From NCBI GenBank assembly GCA_965220075.1, contig OZ244806.1, positions 620,001 through 684,000 on the forward strand: a stretch of DNA of 64,000 nucleotides. The letters are read 5' to 3'. Positions within the stretch are counted from its first letter, which is position 1; each line of letters opens with the position of its first letter. Shown piece after piece: positions 1-7,614 of this stretch. A program made the translations under genes and the position numbers. The DNA is from G965220075 sp965220075 (GTDB lineage: Bacteria > Chloroflexota > UBA11872). Under the pieces are notes generated by a model, which was not told the DNA's origin, ran no database searches, and saw nothing but the letters and a program-made list of their open reading frames with translations.

Positions 1-3000
1 ACCCGCGGCGTGGAGGCGGCCGCCCGCGGCCGCCTGGCCGCGCGCCGCCGAGCCTCCACGGCCCGCCGGGCGCGCTCGGCATCCACTTGCGCGGCGGGGT
101 CGGTGTCCACCTGCGGCGGACGCGGGTTTACTTGCCAGAAGTCGCCCGCAACGGCCTGCCAACGCTCCAGCAGCCAACGGGCCAGCGCACTGCCGGTCGC
201 CTCCGCGTGCGCCTCCACGAGGCCGCGCAAGCGCCGTGCGTGTGTGCTCTCGGTCACCCGGTCGATCGACACCAGCTCTGTGTTGGCTCTCCCTGGGAAG
301 AGCCGGTCGGGATCGTAAACGTACGCGGTGCCGGCCGACATGCCGGCCGCGAAATTACGACCCGTGGGACCAAGCACCACGATAGAGCCGCCGGTCATGT
401 ACTCGCAGGCGTGATCGCCCACGCCTTCCACCACGGCCGTAGCGCCGCTGTTGCGCACGCCGAAACGCTCACCCGCGCGCCCGGCCACAAAAAGCTGGCC
501 GGAAGTCGCCCCGTACAGGCAGGTGTTGCCGGCGATCACGTTGCTCGCAGCCTCGAAGGCGGCTTCGGCCGGTGGACGGATAGACACGGTCGCGCCGCCC
601 AGACCCTTGGCCACGTAGTCATTCGCCTCCCCGCTCAAGTCGAGACGAACGCCGCGGATTCCGAAGGCCCCGAGGCTCTGTCCGGCCGATCCTTCGAGCG
701 CTATCCGAATCGTGTCTTCCGGCAGTCCCGCGGGTGAGATGTCATGCGCGATGACGCCGCTGAGCCGCGTCCCCACCGCGCGGTCCGCGTTGGTCACGGC
801 GTAGGCAAGCTGCACGGGGCGCCCATGCTCAAGAGCCGCCTCTGCATCGGCCAGGATGCGCAGATCGAGCGGCTCGTCACCGGGCCGGTCGTTGCGCGGG
901 TGCATATGGCGCAGCGGCGCGCGCCAGGTGGGATCGGGCGGCGCGAGTATCCGGTCCAGCTCGATGCTGGCTGCGCGGCCGGTCCGTCTGTCGGGATCGA
1001 GCTCCAGCCGGTCCACGCGGCCCACCAGCTCATCGAAGCGGCGAAAGCCGAGCTCCGCCAACAGTTCGCGTACGCCTTGCGCGATATGCAGAAAGAAACG
1101 GACTACGTGCTCCGGCTGGCCCGCGAAGCGCTGCCGCAGGTCCTCCCGCTGCGTAGCCACTCCCACCGGGCAGGTATTGAGGTGGCACTGTCGGGCCATC
1201 ACGCATCCCACCGACAGCACGGCGGCCGTGCCGAAGCCAAACTCCTCGGCCCCCAGCAGACCCGCAATCACGACGTCGCGAGCGGTTTTGAGACCTCCGT
1301 CGGTCCGCACGCGAATGCGGTTGCGCAGGCCGCGGGTCACGAGCACTTGCTGCGTCTCGGCCAGACCAATCTCCCACGGGACCCCCGCGTTCTTTATGGA
1401 GCTGAGGGGCGAAGCGCCGGTGCCGCCGTCGTGGCCGCTGATCAGCACGTAGTCGGCGTAGGCCTTGGCCACGCCCGCCGCCACGGTCCCCACCCCCGAT
1501 TCGGCCACCAGTTTGACCCCGACCCGAGCGCGCGTATTCGCTTGTTTGAGGTCGTAGATCAGCTGGGCCAGGTCTTCGATGCTGTAGATGTCGTGGTGCG
1601 GGGGCGGCGAGATGAGTGGAATCCCCGCGATGGTGTGGCGCAGGCCGGCGATGTAAGCCGTCACTTTGTGGGCGGGAAGCTGACCGCCCTCTCCCGGCTT
1701 TGAGCCTTGGGCCATCTTTATTTCCAGCTCTTCCGCGTGCGCCAGGTAGTTCGGAGTGACGCCGAAGCGGGCCGATGCCACTTGCTTGATGCGGCTGTCC
1801 AGCCAGTCCCCGCGCGCGTCCGGCTGGTACCAGGAGGGGTCTTCACCGCCTTCGCCGGTGTTGCTGCGCGCCCGCAGGCGGTTCATGCCGCGGCTCAGAG
1901 TGCTGTGGGCCTCCGGGCTCAGCGCTCCCACCGACATGGCGGTGCTAACGAAGCGGCGCACGATCGTCTCCACCGGCTCCACCTCGGCCAGCGGCGCCGG
2001 CGCGCCGCCGGGCTTGAACCGCATCAGATCGCGCAGCGCGTAGGAATCGCGCGAGTTCACGAGCTGGTCGTAGGCGGCGAAGTCCTCGGCCGCGTTGGAC
2101 TCGAGCGCTCGATGCAGCGCCTTCACAATTTGTGGATTGGCGGCGTGGAACTCGCCATTCCTGCGGTAGCGAACCGATCCCGTGTCCACCAGCCGGTTTG
2201 GAGGCTGAGGGTCGAAGGCGGCCGCGTGCCAGCTAAGCACGTCCTCGGTGAGCTCGCGGAATCCCAAGCCGCCTACCCGCGATGGCGTGCCTCTCAGGGA
2301 GCGTTCGACAAGTGCGGCGGACAGCCCCACGGCTTCGAAGATCTGCGCGCCGTGGTAGCTGCTCAGCGTCGAGATGCCCATCTTGGACATGACTTTCAGG
2401 ATTCCCGCCTCGGCCGTTCGTTTGAAGGTCGCTCGCGGGTCGGCCGTGCCGTTGCCGTCCGCCGCGGAGGAGTCCGCAACAGTGCGCCACGCCAGGTAGG
2501 GGCACACCGCGCTGGCGCCGTAACCCAGCAACGCGCAGAAGTGATGAACGTCCCACACCTGCCCGGAGTCGACGATGAGGTCGGCGCGCATGCGCACGCC
2601 CGCGTCTATGAGCGCGTGATGCAGCGCGCCAACCGCTAGCAGCACTGGGATGGGCGCACGATCCGGCCCGATGGCCCGATCGCTCACTATCAGCACGTGG
2701 GTTCCCGCCTCCACCGCTTCCAGGGCCTTGGCGCAGAGGCGTTCGATAGCCGGTTCGAGCGCGCCGGGTCCCTCCGCCGCCGGAAAGGTCGCGTCCACGC
2801 GGGCGGACCGTAAGGCGGGATCGGTCGTCGCCTCGATCGCGCTGAGCTCGTCGTCAAGCAGCACCGGCGAGGGCAGACGCAAGAGCCGAGCGGCCTCCTC
2901 GCGCTCTTCCAACAGGCTCGCGCGGGGACCAATCAGGACGTCGAGCGACATCACCAGCGTCTCGCGCAACGGGTCGATGGGAGGGTTCGTGACCTGGGCA

Positions 3001-4586
3001 AAACGCTGTTTTAGGTAGCCAAATACGGTCGGGCGGAACCGCGAAAGCGCCGCCAAGGGCGTGTCGTTGCCCATCGAGAAGACCGGATCCTGCACCTCCG
3101 TGGTCATGGGATCGACGATGTGCGTCAGGTCTTCACGTGTGAACCCGTAGGCGTGCTGAAGCGCCGCCAGAGACCCGTTTGCGTGCACAGCGGCCGCTTG
3201 CTCCGCGTTGCCGGTCGGCATTGCCGCCGGCAGCTCGCGCCGGTGCTTGCGCAGCCAGCGCCCGTAGGGAGCGGCGGCGATGACTTCGCTCTTGGCGTCG
3301 CCGTCGTGCAGCAGGCGGCCGCGTTCGAGGTCGATAGCCAGCAGACGCCCGGGACCCAGACGCCCCTTCTCGATCACATGCGCGTCGTCGAGATCCAGCA
3401 CGCCGGCTTCCGAGGCCATGCACACGGTGCCGTCGTCGGTCACCAGGAAGCGGGCCGGGCGCAAACCGTTGCGGTCGAGCGCCGCGCCCACCCAGCGCCC
3501 ATCGCAGAACGCCAGCGCGGCCGGTCCGTCCCAGGGCTCCATCAGACAGGCGTGATAGGCGTAGAAATCGCGCAACTCGGCGCGCATGTCGGGCATGCTT
3601 TCCCACGCTTCGGGCACCAGCGTCATCGCGCTGTGAACCAGGCTGCGTCCACTCAGCACCAGTAGCTCGAGCACGTGGTCGAGGCTGGACGTGTCGGAGC
3701 CGCTATCGTCCGTCACCGGGAGCAGAGACGGGAGTTCGTTGCCCCACACCGTGCTGGTCAGCTCCGGGGTGCGCGCGGTCATCCAGTTGCGGTTGCCCTG
3801 TATCGTGTTTATCTCGCCGTTGTGCGCCAGCATCCGGAAGGGCTGAGCCAGCTCCCAGGTCGGTTTCGTGTTGGTGCTATAGCGCTGGTGGAAGACGACC
3901 GCGGCGGAGGTGAACCTCGGGTCGACCAGGTCCGGGTAGAAGTGGCCGAGCTCGGCGCCAACCACCAGGCCCTTGTAGACGATCGTGCGACTGGACATCG
4001 AAACCACGTAGTTGTCGCCCAGCGACTCGCGCCGCGCCCGGTTCTCGAGCTCCTTGCGGGCCAGGTATAGACGCCGCTCGTATGCCTCGCCGTCGGGCAC
4101 TGACGCCCCCATCACCAGAAGCAGATGGTGAATGTCGGGCGCCGAGGCGCGCGCGCGTGCGCCCAGCACGGACTCGTCCACCGGAACCTTGCGCCACCCG
4201 ACCACGCGGATGCCGCGCACTTGACACGCCTCTTCGGCCAGGTGCCGGAAGCGAGTGGCCGAGCGCGGGTCACGCCGGTCCAGGAAGAATACGCCTATGC
4301 CGACGGCCGAAGCCTCCACCCTGGGCTCGCCGGCGGCGGCGAAGGCCTCCGCCAGCAGCGTGTGCGGAATCTGCGTCAGAACGCCCGCGCCGTCGCCCGT
4401 TTTCGCATCGGCCGCCACCGCCCCGCGATGGGTTAGCCGTCGCACTGCCTCGAGGCCCAGCCGCACGATCCGATGCGAGACTTCGCCGCGGTGGCTGGCC
4501 ACGAAGCCGACCCCGCAGGCGTCGTGCTCATCCCGCGCGTCGTAGAGCGGCGGGGTGTGTTCAAGCATCGGACCCGAACTGTGCAT
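1..4586 (-). CDS. gltB: Glutamate synthase large subunit (GltB), C-terminus cut by window edge
   Basis: Makes glutamate from glutamine and 2-oxoglutarate in the cytoplasm, normally with a GltD partner, which is not in view. One frame is open from the ATG at 4586 to the left edge (about 1528 codons). The motif DACGVGF near residues 22-28 supplies the catalytic N-terminal cysteine (C24) that propeptide removal would expose. The FMN-domain motif SGHDGGTGASPL is followed by the 3Fe-4S cysteines C1128, C1134 and C1139 with the spacing usual for GltB. The C-terminal GXGXG helix domain follows. An in-frame ATG at 4568 is an alternative start. The length is already full for the family, so only an Ala/Arg-rich tail is probably missing. 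Confidence 0.96.
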   Translation of the reverse strand, partial: MHSSGPMLEHTPPLYDARDEHDACGVGFVASHRGEVSHRIVRLGLEAVRRLTHRGAVAADAKTGDGAGVLTQIPHTLLAEAFAAAGEPRVEASAVGIGVFFLDRRDPRSATRFRHLAEEACQVRGIRVVGWRKVPVDESVLGARARASAPDIHHLLLVMGASVPDGEAYERRLYLARKELENRARRESLGDNYVVSMSSRTIVYKGLVVGAELGHFYPDLVDPRFTSAAVVFHQRYSTNTKPTWELAQPFRMLAHNGEINTIQGNRNWMTARTPELTSTVWGNELPSLLPVTDDSGSDTSSLDHVLELLVLSGRSLVHSAMTLVPEAWESMPDMRAELRDFYAYHACLMEPWDGPAALAFCDGRWVGAALDRNGLRPARFLVTDDGTVCMASEAGVLDLDDAHVIEKGRLGPGRLLAIDLERGRLLHDGDAKSEVIAAAPYGRWLRKHRRELPAAMPTGNAEQAAAVHANGSLAALQHAYGFTREDLTHIVDPMTTEVQDPVFSMGNDTPLAALSRFRPTVFGYLKQRFAQVTNPPIDPLRETLVMSLDVLIGPRASLLEEREEAARLLRLPSPVLLDDELSAIEATTDPALRSARVDATFPAAEGPGALEPAIERLCAKALEAVEAGTHVLIVSDRAIGPDRAPIPVLLAVGALHHALIDAGVRMRADLIVDSGQVWDVHHFCALLGYGASAVCPYLAWRTVADSSAADGNGTADPRATFKRTAEAGILKVMSKMGISTLSSYHGAQIFEAVGLSAALVERSLRGTPSRVGGLGFRELTEDVLSWHAAAFDPQPPNRLVDTGSVRYRRNGEFHAANPQIVKALHRALESNAAEDFAAYDQLVNSRDSYALRDLMRFKPGGAPAPLAEVEPVETIVRRFVSTAMSVGALSPEAHSTLSRGMNRLRARSNTGEGGEDPSWYQPDARGDWLDSRIKQVASARFGVTPNYLAHAEELEIKMAQGSKPGEGGQLPAHKVTAYIAGLRHTIAGIPLISPPPHHDIYSIEDLAQLIYDLKQANTRARVGVKLVAESGVGTVAAGVAKAYADYVLISGHDGGTGASPLSSIKNAGVPWEIGLAETQQVLVTRGLRNRIRVRTDGGLKTARDVVIAGLLGAEEFGFGTAAVLSVGCVMARQCHLNTCPVGVATQREDLRQRFAGQPEHVVRFFLHIAQGVRELLAELGFRRFDELVGRVDRLELDPDRRTGRAASIELDRILAPPDPTWRAPLRHMHPRNDRPGDEPLDLRILADAEAALEHGRPVQLAYAVTNADRAVGTRLSGVIAHDISPAGLPEDTIRIALEGSAGQSLGAFGIRGVRLDLSGEANDYVAKGLGGATVSIRPPAEAAFEAASNVIAGNTCLYGATSGQLFVAGRAGERFGVRNSGATAVVEGVGDHACEYMTGGSIVVLGPTGRNFAAGMSAGTAYVYDPDRLFPGRANTELVSIDRVTESTHARRLRGLVEAHAEATGSALARWLLERWQAVAGDFWQVNPRPPQVDTDPAAQVDAERARRAVEARRRAARRPRAAASTPR

Positions 4587-4924
4587 GGAGACGCTCGAGC
4601 CGGTTAGACCCGACGTACGCGAAAGGCAGCCTGACGGAGGCCGGGTGGGGTATCCCGACTTACACTCCAGCTACGTCGATGTAAGAGCCGATGCATTCTT
4701 GCCACCGCGCCCAACGCGCCGACCGCTTGTGCCTCGCGGCCGGTTCGGTCGGCAACCGCGCAAGTCCGGCGGCGAATGCCGCGAACCGCTGGCAATACCC
4801 TGTAAGGCGCCGCGCCTGATGGTAGCGCACGCGACCGCGAGACTCGAAGCGAGCGGGCGTCTGTTCGGACAGGCTACTTCAGGTGGTAGCATCGCGAACA
4901 CGTTCATGATGCGCCAATCGGCAC
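4587..4924. other. Intergenic region between divergent gltB and a small membrane protein gene
   Basis: This stretch of 338 bases separates two divergently read genes and should hold both promoters. I see no tRNA, no convincing -35/-10 pair, no riboswitch signature and no long inverted repeat. ORFs crossing it have no recognisable protein character. Confidence 0.5.
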
Positions 4925-5263
4925 ATGTTCCGCACGCTTCTCATCATGATGGTCGTCGCCGCGATTCCATTCCTGATCTACAGCGGGCTTCGCCGGCGCT
5001 TGGGCTACGCGTTATCGGTGACCGCAACGGTGTTCCTGATCGTCATCGTGATACGTGTTCTAAGCGGCCCCTTCCTGTTCCGCGCGGAGCTCGAGAACAC
5101 CATCGGCGCCATCGGCTTGATCGTGCTGGCGGCGGTGGCCGCATACGCGGTGCTGAGGTATTACGGCGATAAGATCGTCCAACGAAAGCTCCAGGAGCGC
5201 CGCCGGCGTCCGGAAGCCCACAGGAGTGTGCTCGACAACGTGCGGCGGACATTGAAGCTGTAG
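4925..5263 (+). CDS. Small three-helix membrane protein, unknown function
   Basis: Predicted 112-residue integral membrane protein of no recognised family. Hydrophobic segments lie at about residues 4-20, 28-46 and 60-78, separated by short loops rich in Arg (GLRRRLG after helix 1). The C-terminal 30 residues are strongly basic (KLQERRRRPE) and probably cytoplasmic under the positive-inside rule. The ATG at 4925 has no clear Shine-Dalgarno sequence. The alternating hydrophobic pattern and the absence of a competing ORF support a real gene. It is followed at 58 bases by another small gene on the same strand. Confidence 0.7.
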   Translation: MFRTLLIMMVVAAIPFLIYSGLRRRLGYALSVTATVFLIVIVIRVLSGPFLFRAELENTIGAIGLIVLAAVAAYAVLRYYGDKIVQRKLQERRRRPEAHRSVLDNVRRTLKL

Positions 5264-5321
5264 CCGCAGACTATTTGGTACTCGTGTTGTCGCCCATCAG
5301 CAAGTTGAGAAGGGTCTGAGC

Positions 5322-5540
5322 ATGGCCTTCATGATCGACGAAACTCCGGTGCATTGGGACGACGTCGCCCCACCGACCCGTCTGCCGCCGTGGACCGAGG
5401 TGATTTGGATCTCCTCGCCCGGCTATGAGCGGCGCTTGTGGTTCTTGTCAAAGTCCGGCGACAGCTGGCAGCAGCGCCAGCAGGCCGAGATCATCCGCAA
5501 GGGCCGTCAAACCCTGCTCGCCCAGCAGGCCGCGGGCTAA
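5322..5540 (+). CDS. Small soluble protein, unknown function (72 aa)
   Basis: A 72-residue protein that I do not recognise. The composition is balanced and not shadow-like. It has several Trp residues (HWDDV, PPWTEVIWIS, RLWFL) and a predicted helical, charged C-terminal half (QQRQQAEIIRKGRQ). It starts at ATG 5322, and a purine-rich AGAAGGG lies about 10 bases upstream and could act as a ribosome binding site. It lies between the small membrane protein gene and an SDR gene on the same strand. Function cannot be inferred. Confidence 0.55.
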   Translation: MAFMIDETPVHWDDVAPPTRLPPWTEVIWISSPGYERRLWFLSKSGDSWQQRQQAEIIRKGRQTLLAQQAAG

Positions 5541-5619
5541 ACCGGACCGCGCGGATTCGGCGGCCGTCCGCCAGGCGCCGCGCGCGCGGCGAACGCTTCC
5601 AAGCTCATGCTCAGTCGCG

Positions 5620-5649
5620 TTGACGCGATCCGTCCGGGCCGCCAAGAAT
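5620..5649 (+). promoter_or_regulatory. Candidate sigma-70-like promoter for the SDR gene
   Basis: TTGACG at 5620-5625 matches the -35 consensus in five of six bases. It is separated by 18 bases from AAGAAT at 5644-5649, a four-of-six -10. The expected transcription start near 5656 would give a leader of about 36 bases before the GTG at 5692. This is a visual match only. Confidence 0.35.
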
Positions 5650-5691
5650 TCCCTCTACACTCGGGCGCCGGTAAGCGTGGGAGGGCTAAAC

Positions 5692-6474
5692 GTGGAACTT
5701 GGTTTGACTGGAAAAGCGGCCGCGGTCACGGGCGGCAGCGAGGGCATCGGGCGCGCAATCGCCACGGAGCTCTCGCGCCAGGGATGCGATGTCGCCATTG
5801 GCGCGCGGCGCCGCGACGTGCTGGAGCGGGCGGCGCGCGAGATAGCGTCGGCGTCGGACGGACGTGTGCTGCCCTTGGTCACGGACGTGACCGTGCCCGG
5901 AAGCGCGGAAGCGCTGGTCGACACGGCGGCTGAGCGCTTCGGGCGGCTTGACATCCTGGTGAACAACGCCGGCCGGTCGGCCGCCCATCTTTTCGAGGAC
6001 GCCACCGACGAGATCTGGGAGGAAGACCTGCAACTCAAGGTATTCGGTGCGATCCGCACCATGCGAGCCGCCGTTCCGCACATGCGCGCGGTGGGCGCCG
6101 GCGCAATCGTGAACATAACCACGGTCGGCGGAAAAACGCCGGGCGCCCAATCCGTGCCGACTTCGACCAGCCGCGCGGCCGGGATCGCGCTCACCAAGGC
6201 CGCGTCGAAGGACTATGCGGCCGAGAATATCCGCGTCAACACGGTGATGGTGGGATCGATTCGCAGCATGCAGTCCGTGCGAGTTTGGGAGCATCAGCGG
6301 TCTGGTATGACCCTTGAGGAGTTCTACGCGCGCGGCGGTCGGGGCATTCCGATGGGCCGCTTGGGCTACGCCGAAGAGGTGGCCGACCTGGTCGCCTTTC
6401 TAGTATCCGAGCGGGCGGCCTACATCACCGGAACCTCGATCGCGATAGACGGCGGCGCCGGTGATGTGATCTAG
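5692..6474 (+). CDS. SDR-family oxidoreductase lacking the catalytic Tyr and Lys
   Basis: A 260-residue Rossmann-fold short-chain dehydrogenase/reductase. The start is the GTG at 5692, preceded by GGGAGG at 5679-5684. Upstream in-frame ATGs would add an Arg/Ala-rich stretch unlike an SDR. The cofactor motif TGGSEGIG lies at 13-20, NNAG at 91-94, and the C-terminal segment ends AIDGGAGDVI. The usual active site Ser...Tyr-x3-Lys is altered: the aligned positions read Thr144, Thr157 and Arg161 (in PTSTSRAAG). Either the chemistry differs or the protein is non-catalytic. It is convergent with the downstream dehydrogenase. The substrate is unknown. Confidence 0.88.
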   Translation: MELGLTGKAAAVTGGSEGIGRAIATELSRQGCDVAIGARRRDVLERAAREIASASDGRVLPLVTDVTVPGSAEALVDTAAERFGRLDILVNNAGRSAAHLFEDATDEIWEEDLQLKVFGAIRTMRAAVPHMRAVGAGAIVNITTVGGKTPGAQSVPTSTSRAAGIALTKAASKDYAAENIRVNTVMVGSIRSMQSVRVWEHQRSGMTLEEFYARGGRGIPMGRLGYAEEVADLVAFLVSERAAYITGTSIAIDGGAGDVI

Positions 6475-6532
6475 GCGGCGCCCCGCCCGTCCGGCGGCGC
6501 TCCGGGTAGGAGGCGGATCGGGCGCGCGGTCT

Positions 6533-7486
6533 TCAGAACCCGGCCTGCTTGTCCACCACGTTCAGCAACGGCTCTCCCGCTTTGTACCGGCGCACGTTGC
6601 GCACCACGAACTCGATCACGCGCGCCAGACGAAGCGGCGACCGGCCGCCAACGTGCGGCGTGAGTATGACGTTGGGAAGCTCCCAGATTGGATGCTCCGG
6701 CGAAGGGGGCTCTTCCTCCAGCACGTCGAGCCCGGCGCCGCCCAGCTGACCGGATTGCAGCGCCGCGACCATCGCGTCTGTGTCCACGATGGATCCGCGT
6801 GAAACGTTGATCAGGTAGGCGCCCCTTGGCAGGGCCGCCAGCACCTCTGCGTCAACCAGGTGGTGCGTGGCCTCGGTGGCCGGGCAGCAGATCACCAGTA
6901 CGTCGGTGGCCGCCAGCAGGTCGGGAAGAGCTTCGAGCGTTTGGATGTCCGGCAGATACTCATCGGTCTGCTGTGACCGCAGATCCGCGCCGCGCACTTC
7001 CACTTCAAGACCGTGCAGCCGGCGCGCCATCGCGCGGCCGATCCCTCCCGTCCCCACGATCAGCGCCCGCTTGCCGGTCAGCTCGTCGTACTCGTGCTCG
7101 TCGGTCCAGCGTCGCACCTGTTGATCTCGCACCGCGTGGTGAATACCGCGCGCGAGACCGGTTAGAAGAGCGATGCCCGTCTCCGCCACGTGGCTCGAGA
7201 GGACTCCGCGCACGTTTGTGACGACCACGTTCTCGGGCTGCAAGGCCGGCGCCTCGAGGAAGCGCTCCACGCCGGCGCTGCAAATCTGGAGCCACCGCAG
7301 CCGGCCGGCCCTGGCGAGGTACGAAGCATCGGCCTGTCCGCCCAGAACGAGGACTTCCGCGTCGCTCGATTCCTGTCGGAATAGATCAGCGGAGTCCGCT
7401 ACCACCAGCTGGTCTGCGCGCGGCAGGTCCGCCAAGGCTTGCCAGTCTGCTTGCGAAGTGGTGGGGACGTGGATCACAACCTTCAT
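6533..7486 (-). CDS. D-2-hydroxyacid dehydrogenase (phosphoglycerate-dehydrogenase-like)
   Basis: A 317-residue NAD(P)-dependent 2-hydroxyacid dehydrogenase that would interconvert a 2-oxoacid and a D-2-hydroxyacid. The start chosen is ATG 7486 (MKVVIHVPTT), where the fold begins. The longer reading to 7636 overlaps the divergent Lon-like gene and adds low-complexity residues. The Rossmann motif GTGGIGRAMARRL, the Arg in NVSRGSIVDT, the Glu in LDVLEEEP and the catalytic His in TPHVGG are all present. There is no C-terminal ACT domain, so it is probably not biosynthetic SerA. The exact substrate (glyoxylate, hydroxypyruvate or other) cannot be told from sequence alone. Confidence 0.88.
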   Translation of the reverse strand: MKVVIHVPTTSQADWQALADLPRADQLVVADSADLFRQESSDAEVLVLGGQADASYLARAGRLRWLQICSAGVERFLEAPALQPENVVVTNVRGVLSSHVAETGIALLTGLARGIHHAVRDQQVRRWTDEHEYDELTGKRALIVGTGGIGRAMARRLHGLEVEVRGADLRSQQTDEYLPDIQTLEALPDLLAATDVLVICCPATEATHHLVDAEVLAALPRGAYLINVSRGSIVDTDAMVAALQSGQLGGAGLDVLEEEPPSPEHPIWELPNVILTPHVGGRSPLRLARVIEFVVRNVRRYKAGEPLLNVVDKQAGF

Positions 7487-7614
7487 CTGGCTACCGTTCG
7501 ATCTACTGATGCCGCGGCGACGGCGCATAGTGTAGGCGGCGCGACCGGCGGAACGGGCGCCGTCGGCGTGATCCGCCGCTGATAGACTTCGCCGATCTTC
7601 GCGGAGTTGCCCCA

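Noticed and set aside
744..2639. Two long plus-strand ORFs (319 and 310 codons) opposite gltB
   Set aside because: They lie inside a verified gltB frame on the other strand, and their translations are Arg/His/Gly/Ala-rich shadows typical of GC-rich DNA.
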